Shown: one piece after another, positions 18,458 through 28,120 of the stretch | How positions within the stretch are numbered: the stretch's first letter is position 1 | How the letters are laid out: the number at the start of each line of letters is the position of its first letter | Source: Ornithinibacillus halophilus | GTDB taxonomy: Bacteria > Bacillota > Bacilli > Bacillales > Amphibacillaceae | Reading direction: 5' to 3' | Length of the DNA stretch: 57,438 bases | Assembly (NCBI RefSeq): GCF_900129485.1 | Contig: NZ_FQVW01000017.1 | Location: 1-57,438 of the forward strand | Position numbers and translations under genes: made by a program | Notes under the pieces: model-generated | Seen by the model: the letters and a program-made list of their open reading frames with translations, nothing else | Told to the model about the DNA's origin: nothing | Database searches by the model: none

Positions 18458-19978
18458 TTATTTACTATACTTAACAGCTGTTTCAAAGAACGGGTTTCCA
18501 TTCATTCCAACCCAAAGACTAGACTGCTCCATTTGATAAGCCAACTGTAACAATCGGTGTTCTTCTCCTTTTCTAGTCATCACTTGTACCCCAAGAGGAA
18601 GACCTTTGTCTGAAACATGAACAGGTATAGACATTGCAGGTTGTCCAGTTAAGTTTGCTAATTGCGTAAATGGGGTATAGGTTAAACTAGGTAAAAACAT
18701 TTCATAAATTAAGTCTTGTTGTTTCATTTTATCCAACACTTGGATTCTTTCTCTTAACTCTTCTTGATTCTCTTCTGAATGTGTTAACTCTCCAACCTTT
18801 GGTGCTGTATATGCAGTGGCTGGCGTAATATGCAAGTCGAATGACTCGTGTAAATTTGCCATTTTTGCTGCAGCAGCGTCCCATGAAGCTAGGCTAGTGG
18901 AGTACTCAGCTGCTGTAACAGATTGACCTGCAACATTTAACAACCATGTTTCTATTTCCACATCTTCTTCAGTCAATTTCCGTCCTAAACCTGCTTCTAA
19001 TTGATTAGCAAGAGAAGAAATCTCTCCACTATTCATTACATAATAATCCTGCATTAACTTCACTCCATCTACTGGAGTATCAAATTCTTCAACCTCATGT
19101 CCTTGGGATTCCAACCATCGTACTGTTTTCATAACAGCTTGTACCGCATCATCGGATACAGGAGTTCCTACAGGTGATTTTGTTGTAAAAGAAATACGTA
19201 ACGGTTGATGGAATTCTTTATAAATGATATGTGAATAACCCTCAATAAATAAAGGCGTCTGAAAAGCTGCCTCTGGTTGAATGGTTTGTAGTAAATCTAG
19301 CATTGCTGCACTATCACGAACAGTTCGACTTAATACAAAATCGATGGAAGCACCTTGCCACTGCCGTCCCACTCCTGGCCCTACTGGTGTTCTACCTCTA
19401 GTTGGCTTTAGTCCAAATAACCCTGTAAATGATGCCGGAATACGAATCGAACCTCCACCATCACTTGCACCTGCTACAGGAACAATTCCGGATGCAACTG
19501 CTGCTGCAGATCCCCCACTAGATCCCCCTGCTGAGTAATCTAGATTCCAAGGATTTCGAGTCGGACCGTAGGCTACAGGTTCGGATATATTTTTTAAACC
19601 AAACTCCGGGGTATTGGTGTGACCCATAAATATGAATCCAGCTTCCCTTAATTTACTAACAAAATTAGAATCATGCCTTGCAATATTATCTCCTAAAAGT
19701 TTTGACCCAGATGTTAATGATTCTCCTTTTAATAATTGAGATATATTTTTTAATAATATTGGGACTCCAAAGAAAGAATGACTACTTTTTCTTTCCATTT
19801 GTTCTGCTTCCTGTAACACTTTTTCAAGTCGTGTAAATAGTATGGCATTTAACGAGGGGTTTACCTTCTCTAGTTGTTCTATACTTAACTGAACCAATTC
19901 TTTCGGCAGTACTTCTCCATTTCTTACCAACTCAGCTAATTCTGTTGCATCTTTTGCTATGTACGTACCTATATCCAT
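18458..19978 (-). CDS. amidase (amidase-signature family)
   Basis: A 506-residue hydrolase of the amidase-signature family. The Ser-cisSer-Lys triad is visible: Lys in PILLKNISQ near residue 77, and the Gly/Ser-rich block [15 protein letters not shown] near residue 153 followed by the nucleophile block [23 protein letters not shown]. Length and overall sequence fit the 6-aminohexanoate-cyclic-dimer hydrolase/NylA-like group rather than GatA, as no gatC or gatB lies nearby. It releases ammonia or an amine from a carboxamide; substrate unknown. AGAGGAGC precedes the ATG. Confidence 0.88.
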   Translation of the reverse strand: MDIGTYIAKDATELAELVRNGEVLPKELVQLSIEQLEKVNPSLNAILFTRLEKVLQEAEQMERKSSHSFFGVPILLKNISQLLKGESLTSGSKLLGDNIARHDSNFVSKLREAGFIFMGHTNTPEFGLKNISEPVAYGPTRNPWNLDYSAGGSSGGSAAAVASGIVPVAGASDGGGSIRIPASFTGLFGLKPTRGRTPVGPGVGRQWQGASIDFVLSRTVRDSAAMLDLLQTIQPEAAFQTPLFIEGYSHIIYKEFHQPLRISFTTKSPVGTPVSDDAVQAVMKTVRWLESQGHEVEEFDTPVDGVKLMQDYYVMNSGEISSLANQLEAGLGRKLTEEDVEIETWLLNVAGQSVTAAEYSTSLASWDAAAAKMANLHESFDLHITPATAYTAPKVGELTHSEENQEELRERIQVLDKMKQQDLIYEMFLPSLTYTPFTQLANLTGQPAMSIPVHVSDKGLPLGVQVMTRKGEEHRLLQLAYQMEQSSLWVGMNGNPFFETAVKYSK

Positions 19979-20085
19979 TTCAACATGCTCCTCTTCTACT
20001 ATACTTTCCTCATTATAACATCAGTGATTAGAACAACCGAATCTTACACCTTTATCCAATTTTCATTTTTTAGAAAATTAAGTCT

Positions 20086-20114
20086 TGACAAAAAAGCATT
20101 CTTTATTTAATGTG
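20086..20114 (+). promoter_or_regulatory. probable sigma-A promoter of the peptide-transport operon
   Basis: TTGACA (20086-20091) is followed after 17 bases by TAATGT (20109-20114). The leader of about 210 bases to the first gene holds no obvious riboswitch; the rest of 19979-20333 is AT-rich with no gene. Confidence 0.55.
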
Positions 20115-20333
20115 TATATAAAATCAGATACATTTACCCAATATAATAAACTACTTAAAACCTACGCAAAATACATTCTTTCACATCTTGTTAATACACC
20201 TATTAACATACAAATCTAACATACTACGATTATTTCTAACCCAACATACTTATTCTTAAACATAAGCTATAAAATTTTAAAGATTGTCTAATTACGTCAA
20301 TAAATTTCATAATATTCAGAACGGAGTGTTTGT

Positions 20334-21326
20334 ATGACGAAACAACCCCTTTTAGACGTTGATCATTTAAAAACATATTTCTATTTGGATGATGAAAGAG
20401 TTGCAAAGGCTGTAGACGATATATCTTTTTCCGTTTATCCAGGTGAAACCGTTGCACTTGTTGGTGAATCAGGCAGTGGGAAAAGTATCACAGCTCTATC
20501 GATTATGCAACTAATTAACAAACCAGGACGAATTATAGATGGGGCCATTCTGATGAATGGAGAGGAATTATTAAAACTCTCTACTAAACAGATGACAAAA
20601 GTCAGAGGTAACGATGTGGCCATGATTTTCCAAGAACCAATGACAGCACTAAACCCTGTCTACACTATTGGAAATCAAATTACAGAAATGCTCCGGAAAC
20701 ATAAAAAAATGAATAAACAACAAGCAAAAACTAGAGCAATTGAGTTGCTAAATACTGTGGGAATTCCAAGAGCAGAAGAGGTCATTCACGAATATCCACA
20801 CCAACTTTCAGGTGGAATGAGACAACGTGTAATGATTGCCATGGCTATTTCTTGTGAACCCAAACTATTAATCGCAGATGAACCAACAACAGCCTTAGAC
20901 GTTACAATCCAAGCACAAATTCTCGATTTAATGGCTGATATGCGTGAAAAGTTCGATATGGCACTTTTATTAATAACACATGATTTAGGTGTAGTATCTG
21001 AATACGCAGACCGTGTCATGGTTATGTATGGAGGGCAAATTGTTGAGGAAGCCCCTACTAAGCAATTATTACGAACAACAAAACATCCCTATACTAAAGG
21101 CCTGTTGGGAAGCATACCAAAACTAGAAGAAGATACAAATCGACTAGAAGCAATTAAAGGAACAGTACCTCCAGCGTATGATTTTCCAGCTGGTTGCCGT
21201 TTTTCTTCACGTTGTCCCTTCGTAATGGAAAAGTGTACACAGGTCAACCCAGAACTAGAATTGATTGAATCTAATCACAATGTACGTTGTCATCTTTATG
21301 AAGATGGAGGGAATACAGATGAGTAA
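20334..21326 (+). CDS. appD: oligopeptide ABC transporter ATPase (AppD/DppD type)
   Basis: A 330-residue ATPase that powers peptide uptake. Walker A is GESGSGKS (44-51), Q-loop IFQEPM, ABC signature LSGGMRQRV near residue 161, Walker B LLIADEPTTALD, switch His in LLITHDLG. The C-terminal oligopeptide-transporter extension has the Cys-rich block CRFSSRCPF that binds an iron-sulfur cluster in some relatives. The order ATPase-ATPase-binding protein-permease-permease matches the Bacillus subtilis app operon, hence the symbol, though a dpp/opp name is equally defensible. Its end overlaps appF by eight bases. Confidence 0.9.
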   Translation: MTKQPLLDVDHLKTYFYLDDERVAKAVDDISFSVYPGETVALVGESGSGKSITALSIMQLINKPGRIIDGAILMNGEELLKLSTKQMTKVRGNDVAMIFQEPMTALNPVYTIGNQITEMLRKHKKMNKQQAKTRAIELLNTVGIPRAEEVIHEYPHQLSGGMRQRVMIAMAISCEPKLLIADEPTTALDVTIQAQILDLMADMREKFDMALLLITHDLGVVSEYADRVMVMYGGQIVEEAPTKQLLRTTKHPYTKGLLGSIPKLEEDTNRLEAIKGTVPPAYDFPAGCRFSSRCPFVMEKCTQVNPELELIESNHNVRCHLYEDGGNTDE

Positions 21327-22350
21327 GCTTGAAAAAAATGTAGCAGAAAAACCAATCGAAAAACAAATAGATGAAGAAGTACTTGTCGAGGTACGAAATG
21401 TAAAGAAGTATTTCCCTATAAAAGGTGGAATCTTAAAACGTACGGTTGGACATTTAAAGGCTGTTGATGATGTAAGCTTCCAAATACATAAAGGGGAAAC
21501 CTTAGGAGTTGTCGGCGAGTCAGGTTCTGGTAAATCTACCCTAGGAAGGGTTATGCTTCGGCTTTTAGACCCTACTGAAGGAGACATCATTTTTGATGGT
21601 ACCGACATTTCAAATTTATCAAGAGGGAAGATGAATCCTTTTCGTCGCGATATGCAAATTGTATTTCAAGATCCATTTGCATCCCTTAACTCTAAGATGA
21701 GTGTAGGCGAATTAATCGAAGAACCATTACTTGTCCAAACCTCTCTCTCTAAACAAGAGCGGAAAGATAAAGCGAAAGAAATGATAGAAAAAGTAGGATT
21801 AAGACAAAGCGATTTGGAAAAGTATCCCCATGAATTTTCTGGGGGCCAACGACAACGAATTAGTATTGCTAGAGCACTAGTCTTGGAACCTAAGTTTGTT
21901 ATTTGTGATGAACCAGTTTCTGCACTTGACGTTTCTATTCAAGCACAAGTATTAAATCTAATGAAAGATTTACAGGATGAATTAGGATTAACTTACTTAT
22001 TTATTGCACACGATTTAAGTGTCGTAAAGCATATCAGTGATCGAGTAGCAGTAATGTATTTAGGTAGATTAGCAGAAATTGCCCCTAAGAATAAGTTATA
22101 CGATAATCCACTTCATCCATATACGAAAGGACTATTATCGTCTATTCCCGTTATTGATATAGAGGGAGATATTAATAATAAAAGAGAAAAGATTCGACTA
22201 GGTGATGATTTGCCGAGCCCTGCAAATCCACCATCCGGTTGTACATTTAGAACTAGATGCCCACTAGCACATGAGAAGTGTATGACCGAACGCCCAGAAT
22301 TAATAGAAAAAGAGGAAGGGCACTTTGTAGCCTGTCACTTATATACGTGA
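21319..22350 (+). CDS. appF: oligopeptide ABC transporter ATPase (AppF/DppF type)
   Basis: Second ATPase of the importer, 343 residues from ATG 21319. An open frame extends 54 bases further upstream, but GGAGGG sits just before 21319 and the shorter start gives the eight-base overlap typical of coupled genes. Walker A GESGSGKST, signature FSGGQRQRISIARAL, Walker B FVICDEPVSALD, and the C-terminal CTFRTRCP peptide-transporter extension. Heterodimerises with AppD on the inner face of the membrane. Confidence 0.9.
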   Translation: MSKLEKNVAEKPIEKQIDEEVLVEVRNVKKYFPIKGGILKRTVGHLKAVDDVSFQIHKGETLGVVGESGSGKSTLGRVMLRLLDPTEGDIIFDGTDISNLSRGKMNPFRRDMQIVFQDPFASLNSKMSVGELIEEPLLVQTSLSKQERKDKAKEMIEKVGLRQSDLEKYPHEFSGGQRQRISIARALVLEPKFVICDEPVSALDVSIQAQVLNLMKDLQDELGLTYLFIAHDLSVVKHISDRVAVMYLGRLAEIAPKNKLYDNPLHPYTKGLLSSIPVIDIEGDINNKREKIRLGDDLPSPANPPSGCTFRTRCPLAHEKCMTERPELIEKEEGHFVACHLYT

Positions 22351-22452
22351 CAAAACACATCGTTGACTAATCTCTCATTACTTAAGCTTCAGCTATTAGT
22401 ACTTGGTAAAATCCAAGTCTATCTAATAGAAATATAAACATAGGAGGTGAAA

Positions 22453-22482
22453 ATGAGTTACTTATCAATTTTCATCCAATAA
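22453..22482 (+). CDS. possible nine-residue leader peptide before the binding-protein gene
   Basis: An almost perfect anti-16S site (AGGAGGTGA, 22443-22451) lies five bases before ATG of a frame encoding MSYLSIFIQ and a stop. It ends 31 bases before the TTG start of the binding protein, whose own site is AAAGGGGG. Could be a regulatory leader or chance. Confidence 0.35.
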   Translation: MSYLSIFIQ

Positions 22483-22513
22483 ACAAACCAAAAATGGTAA
22501 AGGGGGAAATACA

Positions 22514-24364
22514 TTGATTAAGCGTTCTAAATTTAGCTTAGCTATACTTATGCTGGTATTAGTACTTGGTGTCTTTTTAGCAGCATGTGGTGGAGATTCA
22601 GACGATAATAATGATAACAATAATAATGATGATCAAACCAATGATCAAACAAACGATAATAATGATGATAATTCAAATGACAGTACTAATGATGAAGGTA
22701 ACGATAATGATTCTGCAAGTGGTGAGCCACAAATGGGTGGTAAACTTGTCGGTGCTATGGATACTGCTCCTGCAGGTGTATTCAACCCAATTTTCTATGA
22801 AGAAGCATATGAAGCTAATATTCTAGATTTCACACATGAAGGACTTTTATCACAAGATGATACCTTACAGTTTGGTCCTGGATTAGCACATGACTGGGAT
22901 ATTAATGAAGATAACACAGAAATTACGTTATATTTAGAAGAAGGCGTGAAATGGCATGATGGAGAGGATTTCACTGCTGATGACGTTGTCTTTACTTACC
23001 GCTCTATAGCTAGCCCTGGCTACATTGAAGCAGGTGGGGTACGTACAGAGTATGTTGATAAGTTAGTAGGCTATGAAGATTTTGTTAATGGAGATACTGA
23101 TGAATTTGAAGGTGTTGTTGCTGAAGATGAGCTTACAGTAACATTTAAATTCGCTCAACCTAACGTAACAATTCTTAAAGATGTTGCATTCCCAATTATT
23201 CCTGAACACGTGTTTGCTGATGTTCCAATTGGAGAAATGCCAGAACATCCTGGAACATTAGATGCAGGTGAAGTAATAGGTACTGGACCATTCATGTTCA
23301 CAGAAATGCTAGAACGCGAGCAATATGTACTAGAAAAGAATCCTGACTACTGGCAAGGTGAGCCATACTTAGACTCTATCACATGGCGCATAGTTGAAGG
23401 CTCAGTTATGTTAGGTCTTTTGGAGAATGGGGAAATTGACTTTATTGCTGACCCTAACGGTGTAGCAGCACAAGATTATGAATCAGTAGCTGGATTGGAT
23501 CATATTAAGATTCATGAGCAAGCTGACTTTGGATACCAATTAATGGGCTTCATCCACAATCATCGCACAGCAGAAGATGCTGAAAGTGGAACTATCAACC
23601 CAGATAATTGGGTTCCAAATGAAGACATGGGTGACCCACTAGTTCGTCAGGCAATTGCTTGGACAATTGATCGTCAAGCTATCGTTGACCAATTATTACT
23701 AGGACACGGTTCAGTTATCAATGCTCCAATTGCTCAACAATTCTGGGCATACGATGAAAGTGCTGCAACTTTATATGAAAAAGATTTAGATAAAGCAGCT
23801 GAACTATTAGATGAAGCTGGATATGTAGATGCTGATGGAGATGGTTACCGAGATACTCCAGACGGCGAAGAATGGGTTGTTAACTTAAACTACCCTACAG
23901 GTAATGAATTACGTGAGCGCTCTGCACCAATTCTAGCACAAATGATTGAAGAAGCAGGAATTCAAGTTGACTTAAGACAACCAAAAGAAATGACGGCTTA
24001 TGTTGAAGATTTAACAAATAACACTGGCGACTGGGATATATACCTATTAGGATGGAGTCTTGGAAGTGGTGACCCTGATCCATCAGGATTATGGAGATCA
24101 CAAGATGCTTATAACTTCGGACGTTGGAACAACCCAGATTCTGACCAGTTAATTGCAGACGCAATTACACCACCTGATGCATTTGAACAATCTTATCGTG
24201 AAGAAGTATACAGTGAGTGGCAAGGATATTTCTCTGAAGACCTTCCAGCATTACTGCTATATGCTCAAAATAAGATCTATGGATTTAACGAACGCTTAAA
24301 CGGAGTTAATCCTATGCCATATGGATTTAACAATGACCCTCATTTATGGTGGGTATCTGAGTAA
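22514..24364 (+). CDS. appA: oligopeptide-binding lipoprotein (family 5 extracellular solute-binding protein)
   Basis: A 616-residue lipoprotein that captures peptides outside the cell and passes them to AppBC. The leader ends in lipobox LAAC with Cys25; residues 26 to about 72 are a run of Asp, Asn, Ser and Thr, an acidic linker typical of salt-adapted Bacillaceae. The SBP family 5 core follows (GVKWHDGEDFTADDVVFTYRS, GTGPFMF, DPLVRQAIAWTIDRQAIVD). Start is TTG at 22514 after AAAGGGGG. A terminator-like hairpin immediately downstream probably keeps binding protein in excess over permease. Confidence 0.92.
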   Translation: MIKRSKFSLAILMLVLVLGVFLAACGGDSDDNNDNNNNDDQTNDQTNDNNDDNSNDSTNDEGNDNDSASGEPQMGGKLVGAMDTAPAGVFNPIFYEEAYEANILDFTHEGLLSQDDTLQFGPGLAHDWDINEDNTEITLYLEEGVKWHDGEDFTADDVVFTYRSIASPGYIEAGGVRTEYVDKLVGYEDFVNGDTDEFEGVVAEDELTVTFKFAQPNVTILKDVAFPIIPEHVFADVPIGEMPEHPGTLDAGEVIGTGPFMFTEMLEREQYVLEKNPDYWQGEPYLDSITWRIVEGSVMLGLLENGEIDFIADPNGVAAQDYESVAGLDHIKIHEQADFGYQLMGFIHNHRTAEDAESGTINPDNWVPNEDMGDPLVRQAIAWTIDRQAIVDQLLLGHGSVINAPIAQQFWAYDESAATLYEKDLDKAAELLDEAGYVDADGDGYRDTPDGEEWVVNLNYPTGNELRERSAPILAQMIEEAGIQVDLRQPKEMTAYVEDLTNNTGDWDIYLLGWSLGSGDPDPSGLWRSQDAYNFGRWNNPDSDQLIADAITPPDAFEQSYREEVYSEWQGYFSEDLPALLLYAQNKIYGFNERLNGVNPMPYGFNNDPHLWWVSE

Positions 24365-24409
24365 TTAAGAAAAGCGATTACAACATGGTCCGACATCAGG
24401 TTATAAAGC

Positions 24410-24450
24410 AAAAGAGCGTGTGGAACCCACCGCATGCTCTTTTCCTTTTA
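24410..24450 (+). terminator. intra-operon attenuating hairpin between binding protein and permeases
   Basis: AAAGAGCGTGTGG and CCGCATGCTCTTT pair around AACCCA, followed by TTCCTTTTAG. Located 50 bases after appA and 53 before appB. Partial termination here would set subunit ratio (inference from position). Confidence 0.75.
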
Positions 24451-24502
24451 GCCAGCTAACTCTTGATACTTACAACAATATTCTAACTTTGGGGGGAAAT
24501 AC

Positions 24503-25471
24503 ATGTATAAATATATCATCCGAAGAATCCTTGTATTTATTCCAATGCTTTTCGCGCTAACGGTTATCGTTTTTGGATTAGCGCAAGCCGCACCTGGTGA
24601 TGCACTTACCGGCCAACAGCTTGCTGACCCCAGAGTAGATCCAGAAGTTTACGAGAAGCAAAGAGAAGCATTAGGTTTAAATGATCCCATACCAGTTCAA
24701 TACGCTAAGTGGATAAGTAATGTGGCACAAGGAGATTTTGGTAAATCTTTAGTTTTTAATGGTCGTTCAGTTGCAGATTTAATTGAGGCACGTTTTGCAA
24801 ACACCCTATATTTAGGCATATTTTCTCTTTTTATAACCATTGTTGTAGCAATACCAATTGGTATCTACTCTGCTAGAAAACCATATTCATTATTGGATTA
24901 TGCAGCTACAGGTTTTGGATTTCTCGGTTTAGCAATTCCAAATTTCTTCTTTGGGTTAATCGCTATTTATGTATTGTCCATCAACCTAGGATGGTTTCCA
25001 GCTCAAGGGACACTATCAGGACCAGGCATGGCTGGATTTGAAGCCTTCTTTAGCCGATTACATCACATGGTTCTTCCTGGGATAACATTAGGATTGGCAG
25101 GAACGGCAACCTATATGCGGTATATGAGGTCTGAAGTGTTAGATGTGCTTGGTAGTGATTATATACGAACTGCTAAAGCAAAAGGTATGTCAGATAGCAA
25201 CGTTCTTTATAAACATACTTTAAGGAATGCCCTAATTCCTATTATCACCTTAATGGGCTTTGAAATAGGGGTCTTATTAAGTGGAGCAGTTATTACGGAA
25301 CAGGTTTTTCAATACCCAGGTCTTGGAACATTATTTATCAGTTCAGTTACAAATAGAGACTTCCCAGTAGTCATGGCAATCACCCTAATACTCGGGATTC
25401 TAATCTTAATTGGTAACCTACTTGCTGATATATTTTATAGTATTGTTGATCCAAGAATCCGATATGATTGA
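24503..25471 (+). CDS. appB: oligopeptide ABC transporter permease (AppB/DppB type)
   Basis: A 322-residue permease with about six membrane helices, beginning with the conserved YIIRRILVFIPMLFALTVIVF. The EAA loop that docks the ATPase reads DYIRTAKAKGMSDSNVLYKHTLRNA (about residues 225-250). Length is normal. Preceded by a strong TTGGGGGG site. It forms the channel with AppC and lies 14 bases upstream of appC. Confidence 0.92.
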   Translation: MYKYIIRRILVFIPMLFALTVIVFGLAQAAPGDALTGQQLADPRVDPEVYEKQREALGLNDPIPVQYAKWISNVAQGDFGKSLVFNGRSVADLIEARFANTLYLGIFSLFITIVVAIPIGIYSARKPYSLLDYAATGFGFLGLAIPNFFFGLIAIYVLSINLGWFPAQGTLSGPGMAGFEAFFSRLHHMVLPGITLGLAGTATYMRYMRSEVLDVLGSDYIRTAKAKGMSDSNVLYKHTLRNALIPIITLMGFEIGVLLSGAVITEQVFQYPGLGTLFISSVTNRDFPVVMAITLILGILILIGNLLADIFYSIVDPRIRYD

Positions 25472-25485
25472 GGTGAATTCATCTT

Positions 25486-26412
25486 ATGCAACCTAATCCA
25501 CAAGAAACGTTATCAACACAACCGGAACTCACTCCAGGTGATAATCAAAAGAATACAAGTAAGAGTCCTTTTCAATTAGCATTTCGTCGGTTTTTAAAAA
25601 ATAAAATGGCCGTGGTAAGTTTAATTTTTCTGTTGCTAATTGTAGTTATTTGTATACTTGCACCTGTTTTTACCGACCAAGACCCTGAGCTTACTGATTT
25701 ATTTAAAATCGAACAAGGGCCAACAGATGAACATATTTTAGGTACCAATGGAACAGGACAAGATAACTTCTCCCGTTTATTATATGGAGGGAGAATTTCA
25801 CTATTAGTCGGTTTTAGCGCGATGTTTTTCACTTTAACGATTGGTATTTTACTCGGCTCTTTAGCAGGGTACTATGGCGGCAAAGTAGATAGTATCATTA
25901 TGCGTGCTGCAGATATTATGCTAATGTTACCATTCTTGGTATTAACATTAACTATCATTGCTATACTCGAAAAAATCACCATACCAATTTTTGTTACCAT
26001 AATAGCAGTCACTTCTTGGCCCAACTTAACACGTATTATTCGAGGTACTTACTTATCACTTCGTGAGCAAGAATTTGTGTTAGGAGCAAGAGCTATTGGT
26101 GCTAGTGATTTTCGCATTATTTTAAAGCATTTTATCCCAAATGCTATAGGTCCGATTATTGTTAATGCTACCTTAATGATGGCAACTTATATTATCATTG
26201 AATCAGCTCTTAGCTTTATCGGATTTGGTATTCCACAACCAACACCAACTTGGGGTAATATGTTATCTGAGGCTATGAACGTTAGAATTTTGCGTGATCA
26301 TCCAGAAGCATGGATACCTCCTGGAATAGCTATCTTTGTTACCGTTTTAGCCATTAACTTTATCGGGGACGGTCTTCGAGATGCTTTTGATCCAAAAAGT
26401 AAACAACGGTAG
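25486..26412 (+). CDS. appC: oligopeptide ABC transporter permease (AppC/DppC type)
   Basis: A 308-residue permease with a cytoplasmic N-terminal tail of about 35 residues (OppC_N-type region) and about six helices. The EAA loop is FVLGARAIGASDFRIILKHFIPNA near residue 200, and the C-terminal NFIGDGLRDAFDPK is typical of the family. Last gene of the operon; a terminator follows at 26431. Confidence 0.92.
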   Translation: MQPNPQETLSTQPELTPGDNQKNTSKSPFQLAFRRFLKNKMAVVSLIFLLLIVVICILAPVFTDQDPELTDLFKIEQGPTDEHILGTNGTGQDNFSRLLYGGRISLLVGFSAMFFTLTIGILLGSLAGYYGGKVDSIIMRAADIMLMLPFLVLTLTIIAILEKITIPIFVTIIAVTSWPNLTRIIRGTYLSLREQEFVLGARAIGASDFRIILKHFIPNAIGPIIVNATLMMATYIIIESALSFIGFGIPQPTPTWGNMLSEAMNVRILRDHPEAWIPPGIAIFVTVLAINFIGDGLRDAFDPKSKQR

Positions 26413-26430
26413 GAACGTTAAAGTATAATA

Positions 26431-26467
26431 ACCCATTCAAGTTAACGATGACTTGGGTGGGTTTTTA
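26431..26467 (+). terminator. intrinsic terminator of the peptide-transport operon
   Basis: ACCCATTCAAGT and ACTTGGGTGGGT pair with G-T wobbles, followed by TTTTTATTTT. Confidence 0.8.
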
Positions 26468-26483
26468 TTTTCGGATAATCATA

Positions 26484-26603
26484 ATGGGGCTTTATGGTAC
26501 GACAAGTAATCAAGAAATTGCTGGTTACCATATGTCTGGTGACATCGAATATGCTGGACAATTAAACAAAGGATTTAAAAGACCAGAGGACGAAGAAGAA
26601 TAG
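26484..26603 (+). pseudogene. 39-codon protein-like fragment, probably a gene remnant
   Basis: The open frame from ATG 26484 encodes MGLYGTTSNQEIAGYHMSGD and on to an acidic end (PEDEEE). Composition looks protein-like and the frame stays open slightly upstream, but there is no ribosome binding site and it starts just past the operon terminator. I read it as the surviving C-terminal part of a deleted gene; the parent family is not recognised. Confidence 0.35.
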
Positions 26604-26619
26604 AATAATACAATTGATA

Positions 26620-26660
26620 TGAAAACGCTGTAATTCCATCTATTGGAGTTACAGCGTTGT
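26620..26660 (-). terminator. intrinsic terminator of the XRE-TPR regulator gene
   Basis: AACGCTGTAATTCC and GGAGTTACAGCGTT form a stem; the minus-strand transcript then meets TTTTCAT. Lies about 35 bases past the stop at 26692. Confidence 0.7.
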
Positions 26661-26691
26661 TGTTCTACATGTCGGAAAATAAAGTAGAATT

Positions 26692-27969
26692 CTATTTCGA
26701 TAATTGAACATCACGTAATACCGATCTTGCAAAGTGATAGTATGAAGTATAAGGAAATTTACTAACGATATTTAATGATTTCTTGGCATATTGAAAGGCC
26801 TTTTCCTTATCATTTAATTGTAAATAACATAGCGCTTGATACGATTTATTAATTTCCCTTAATGCTATATCAATTGGATGTAACTGGATATGATATTCCG
26901 TCATTAAATTACGGAATAACGGCAGTGCTTCATGTGGTCTATTAAGCTTTGTATAGCATCTTGCTTTAGAATCTGATAAGTAGTCCATAACACGTTTATC
27001 AATGACATCATTTGTTCGTTCATATTCCTTTTCAAAGTTTGCGATAATTTCTAATGCTTTCTCCGGTGAATCCTCAAAGAATTCCATAAAATGTATAGCA
27101 TTCACCTGGTTTTCTATCTTTAATTGTTTGTTATCAATTATTTCTAGAAATTTATTTATTTTCATTAAAAATTCTCGTGCGCTGTCATAATTTCCGGCTT
27201 GATAATGAATTAGTGCACCTAAGTTATATATCATGTAAAAGTGATCGAGTACTAAATATTCATTGGAGAATTTAATTACATCTTCCAACAACTGAAAACT
27301 CTCTTCAATTTCTCCAAGCGCACCTTTACATTGGATTTTTAATATCTTTAAACCAATCATTCCTGAAATAATATCATAGCTATCATAAGTATGTATTGAA
27401 TTCAAATATTGATCAACCATCTCAATTGTATTTTGGTAATTTCCTTTGGTGTATTCCGTTTGCGCTAATTGAAATTGAACCCTCACTACACGACTGTCCA
27501 TTTGTAAGTCCTCATAAATAGCCTCAGCTTTACGATAATAAACTTCCCAATCACTTTCAGCCAAAAGGTCAAATTTGGGCTTGTACAATTGATAGTACAG
27601 GAATAAATATTTTGCATAGGTTTCATATATATGAGCAGACTCCACATTTTGGCCTAAATTTGGGAACAGTTCTTTTAAATTAGTTAATGCTGTTTCAATC
27701 TCCTCTGAAGTAAAGTTATCCGGATTAACGCTGCTGCGAATCTCCTTTAATTTGTTTCGTAATTCTTCTCTTGTCATTTCCCCTAATAAATCAGAAATAT
27801 TTACATTTAATACCGATGCAATATGCTTTAAATTTTCAGCAGAAGGTTTCGCTTTTCCATTTTCGATAAGGCTAACCATCGCTGGAGATAGCTTTTCTTG
27901 AGCAACTTCTGCAAGTGTTAACTTCTTTTCTTTCCTAAACCTTTTAATTTTTTCACCTACATTACTCAT
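26692..27969 (-). CDS. XRE-family regulator with TPR domain (RNPP/PlcR-like architecture)
   Basis: A 425-residue protein: an N-terminal helix-turn-helix (GEKIKRFRKEKKLTLAEVAQ, about residues 4-58) and a long C-terminal array of TPR-like helices, the layout of peptide-responsive RNPP regulators. A frame extends to an ATG at 28002, but ATG 27969 has AAAAGGAG at ideal spacing and the longer start would lie within a probable minus-10 box (28001-28006), so I use 27969. It is divergent from an ABC exporter pair, with three matching palindromes between them. Probably represses itself and the exporter; a peptide or small-molecule ligand is inferred, not seen. No pheromone precursor gene is evident. 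Confidence 0.85.
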   Translation of the reverse strand: MSNVGEKIKRFRKEKKLTLAEVAQEKLSPAMVSLIENGKAKPSAENLKHIASVLNVNISDLLGEMTREELRNKLKEIRSSVNPDNFTSEEIETALTNLKELFPNLGQNVESAHIYETYAKYLFLYYQLYKPKFDLLAESDWEVYYRKAEAIYEDLQMDSRVVRVQFQLAQTEYTKGNYQNTIEMVDQYLNSIHTYDSYDIISGMIGLKILKIQCKGALGEIEESFQLLEDVIKFSNEYLVLDHFYMIYNLGALIHYQAGNYDSAREFLMKINKFLEIIDNKQLKIENQVNAIHFMEFFEDSPEKALEIIANFEKEYERTNDVIDKRVMDYLSDSKARCYTKLNRPHEALPLFRNLMTEYHIQLHPIDIALREINKSYQALCYLQLNDKEKAFQYAKKSLNIVSKFPYTSYYHFARSVLRDVQLSK

Positions 27970-28000
27970 AATGGGCTCCTTTTCCGTGTTTATTAATCCC

Positions 28001-28105
28001 ATTATACCTTAGTTTAAATATATTTAAAATTATTTTCTATAAATTTAAAATTCTCCTTGACTTTATTTTTAAATATACTTAATATAATAATTAAATATAT
28101 TTAAA
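28001..28105. promoter_or_regulatory. divergent promoter region with three palindromic operator-like sites
   Basis: Site 1 at 28013-28028 is the perfect palindrome TTTAAATATATTTAAA; site 2 at 28068-28083 is TTTAAATATACTTAAT; site 3 at 28090-28105 is ATTAAATATATTTAAA. Centres are 55 and 22 bases apart, close to whole helical turns. The rightward promoter is TTGACT (28057-28062), 17 bases, TAATAT (28080-28085), so site 2 covers its spacer and site 3 its start. The leftward minus-10 TATAAT (28006-28001) puts site 1 just upstream of it. Placement suits repression of both genes by the XRE protein. Confidence 0.7.
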
Positions 28106-28120
28106 AAGGTGGTATTTTGC

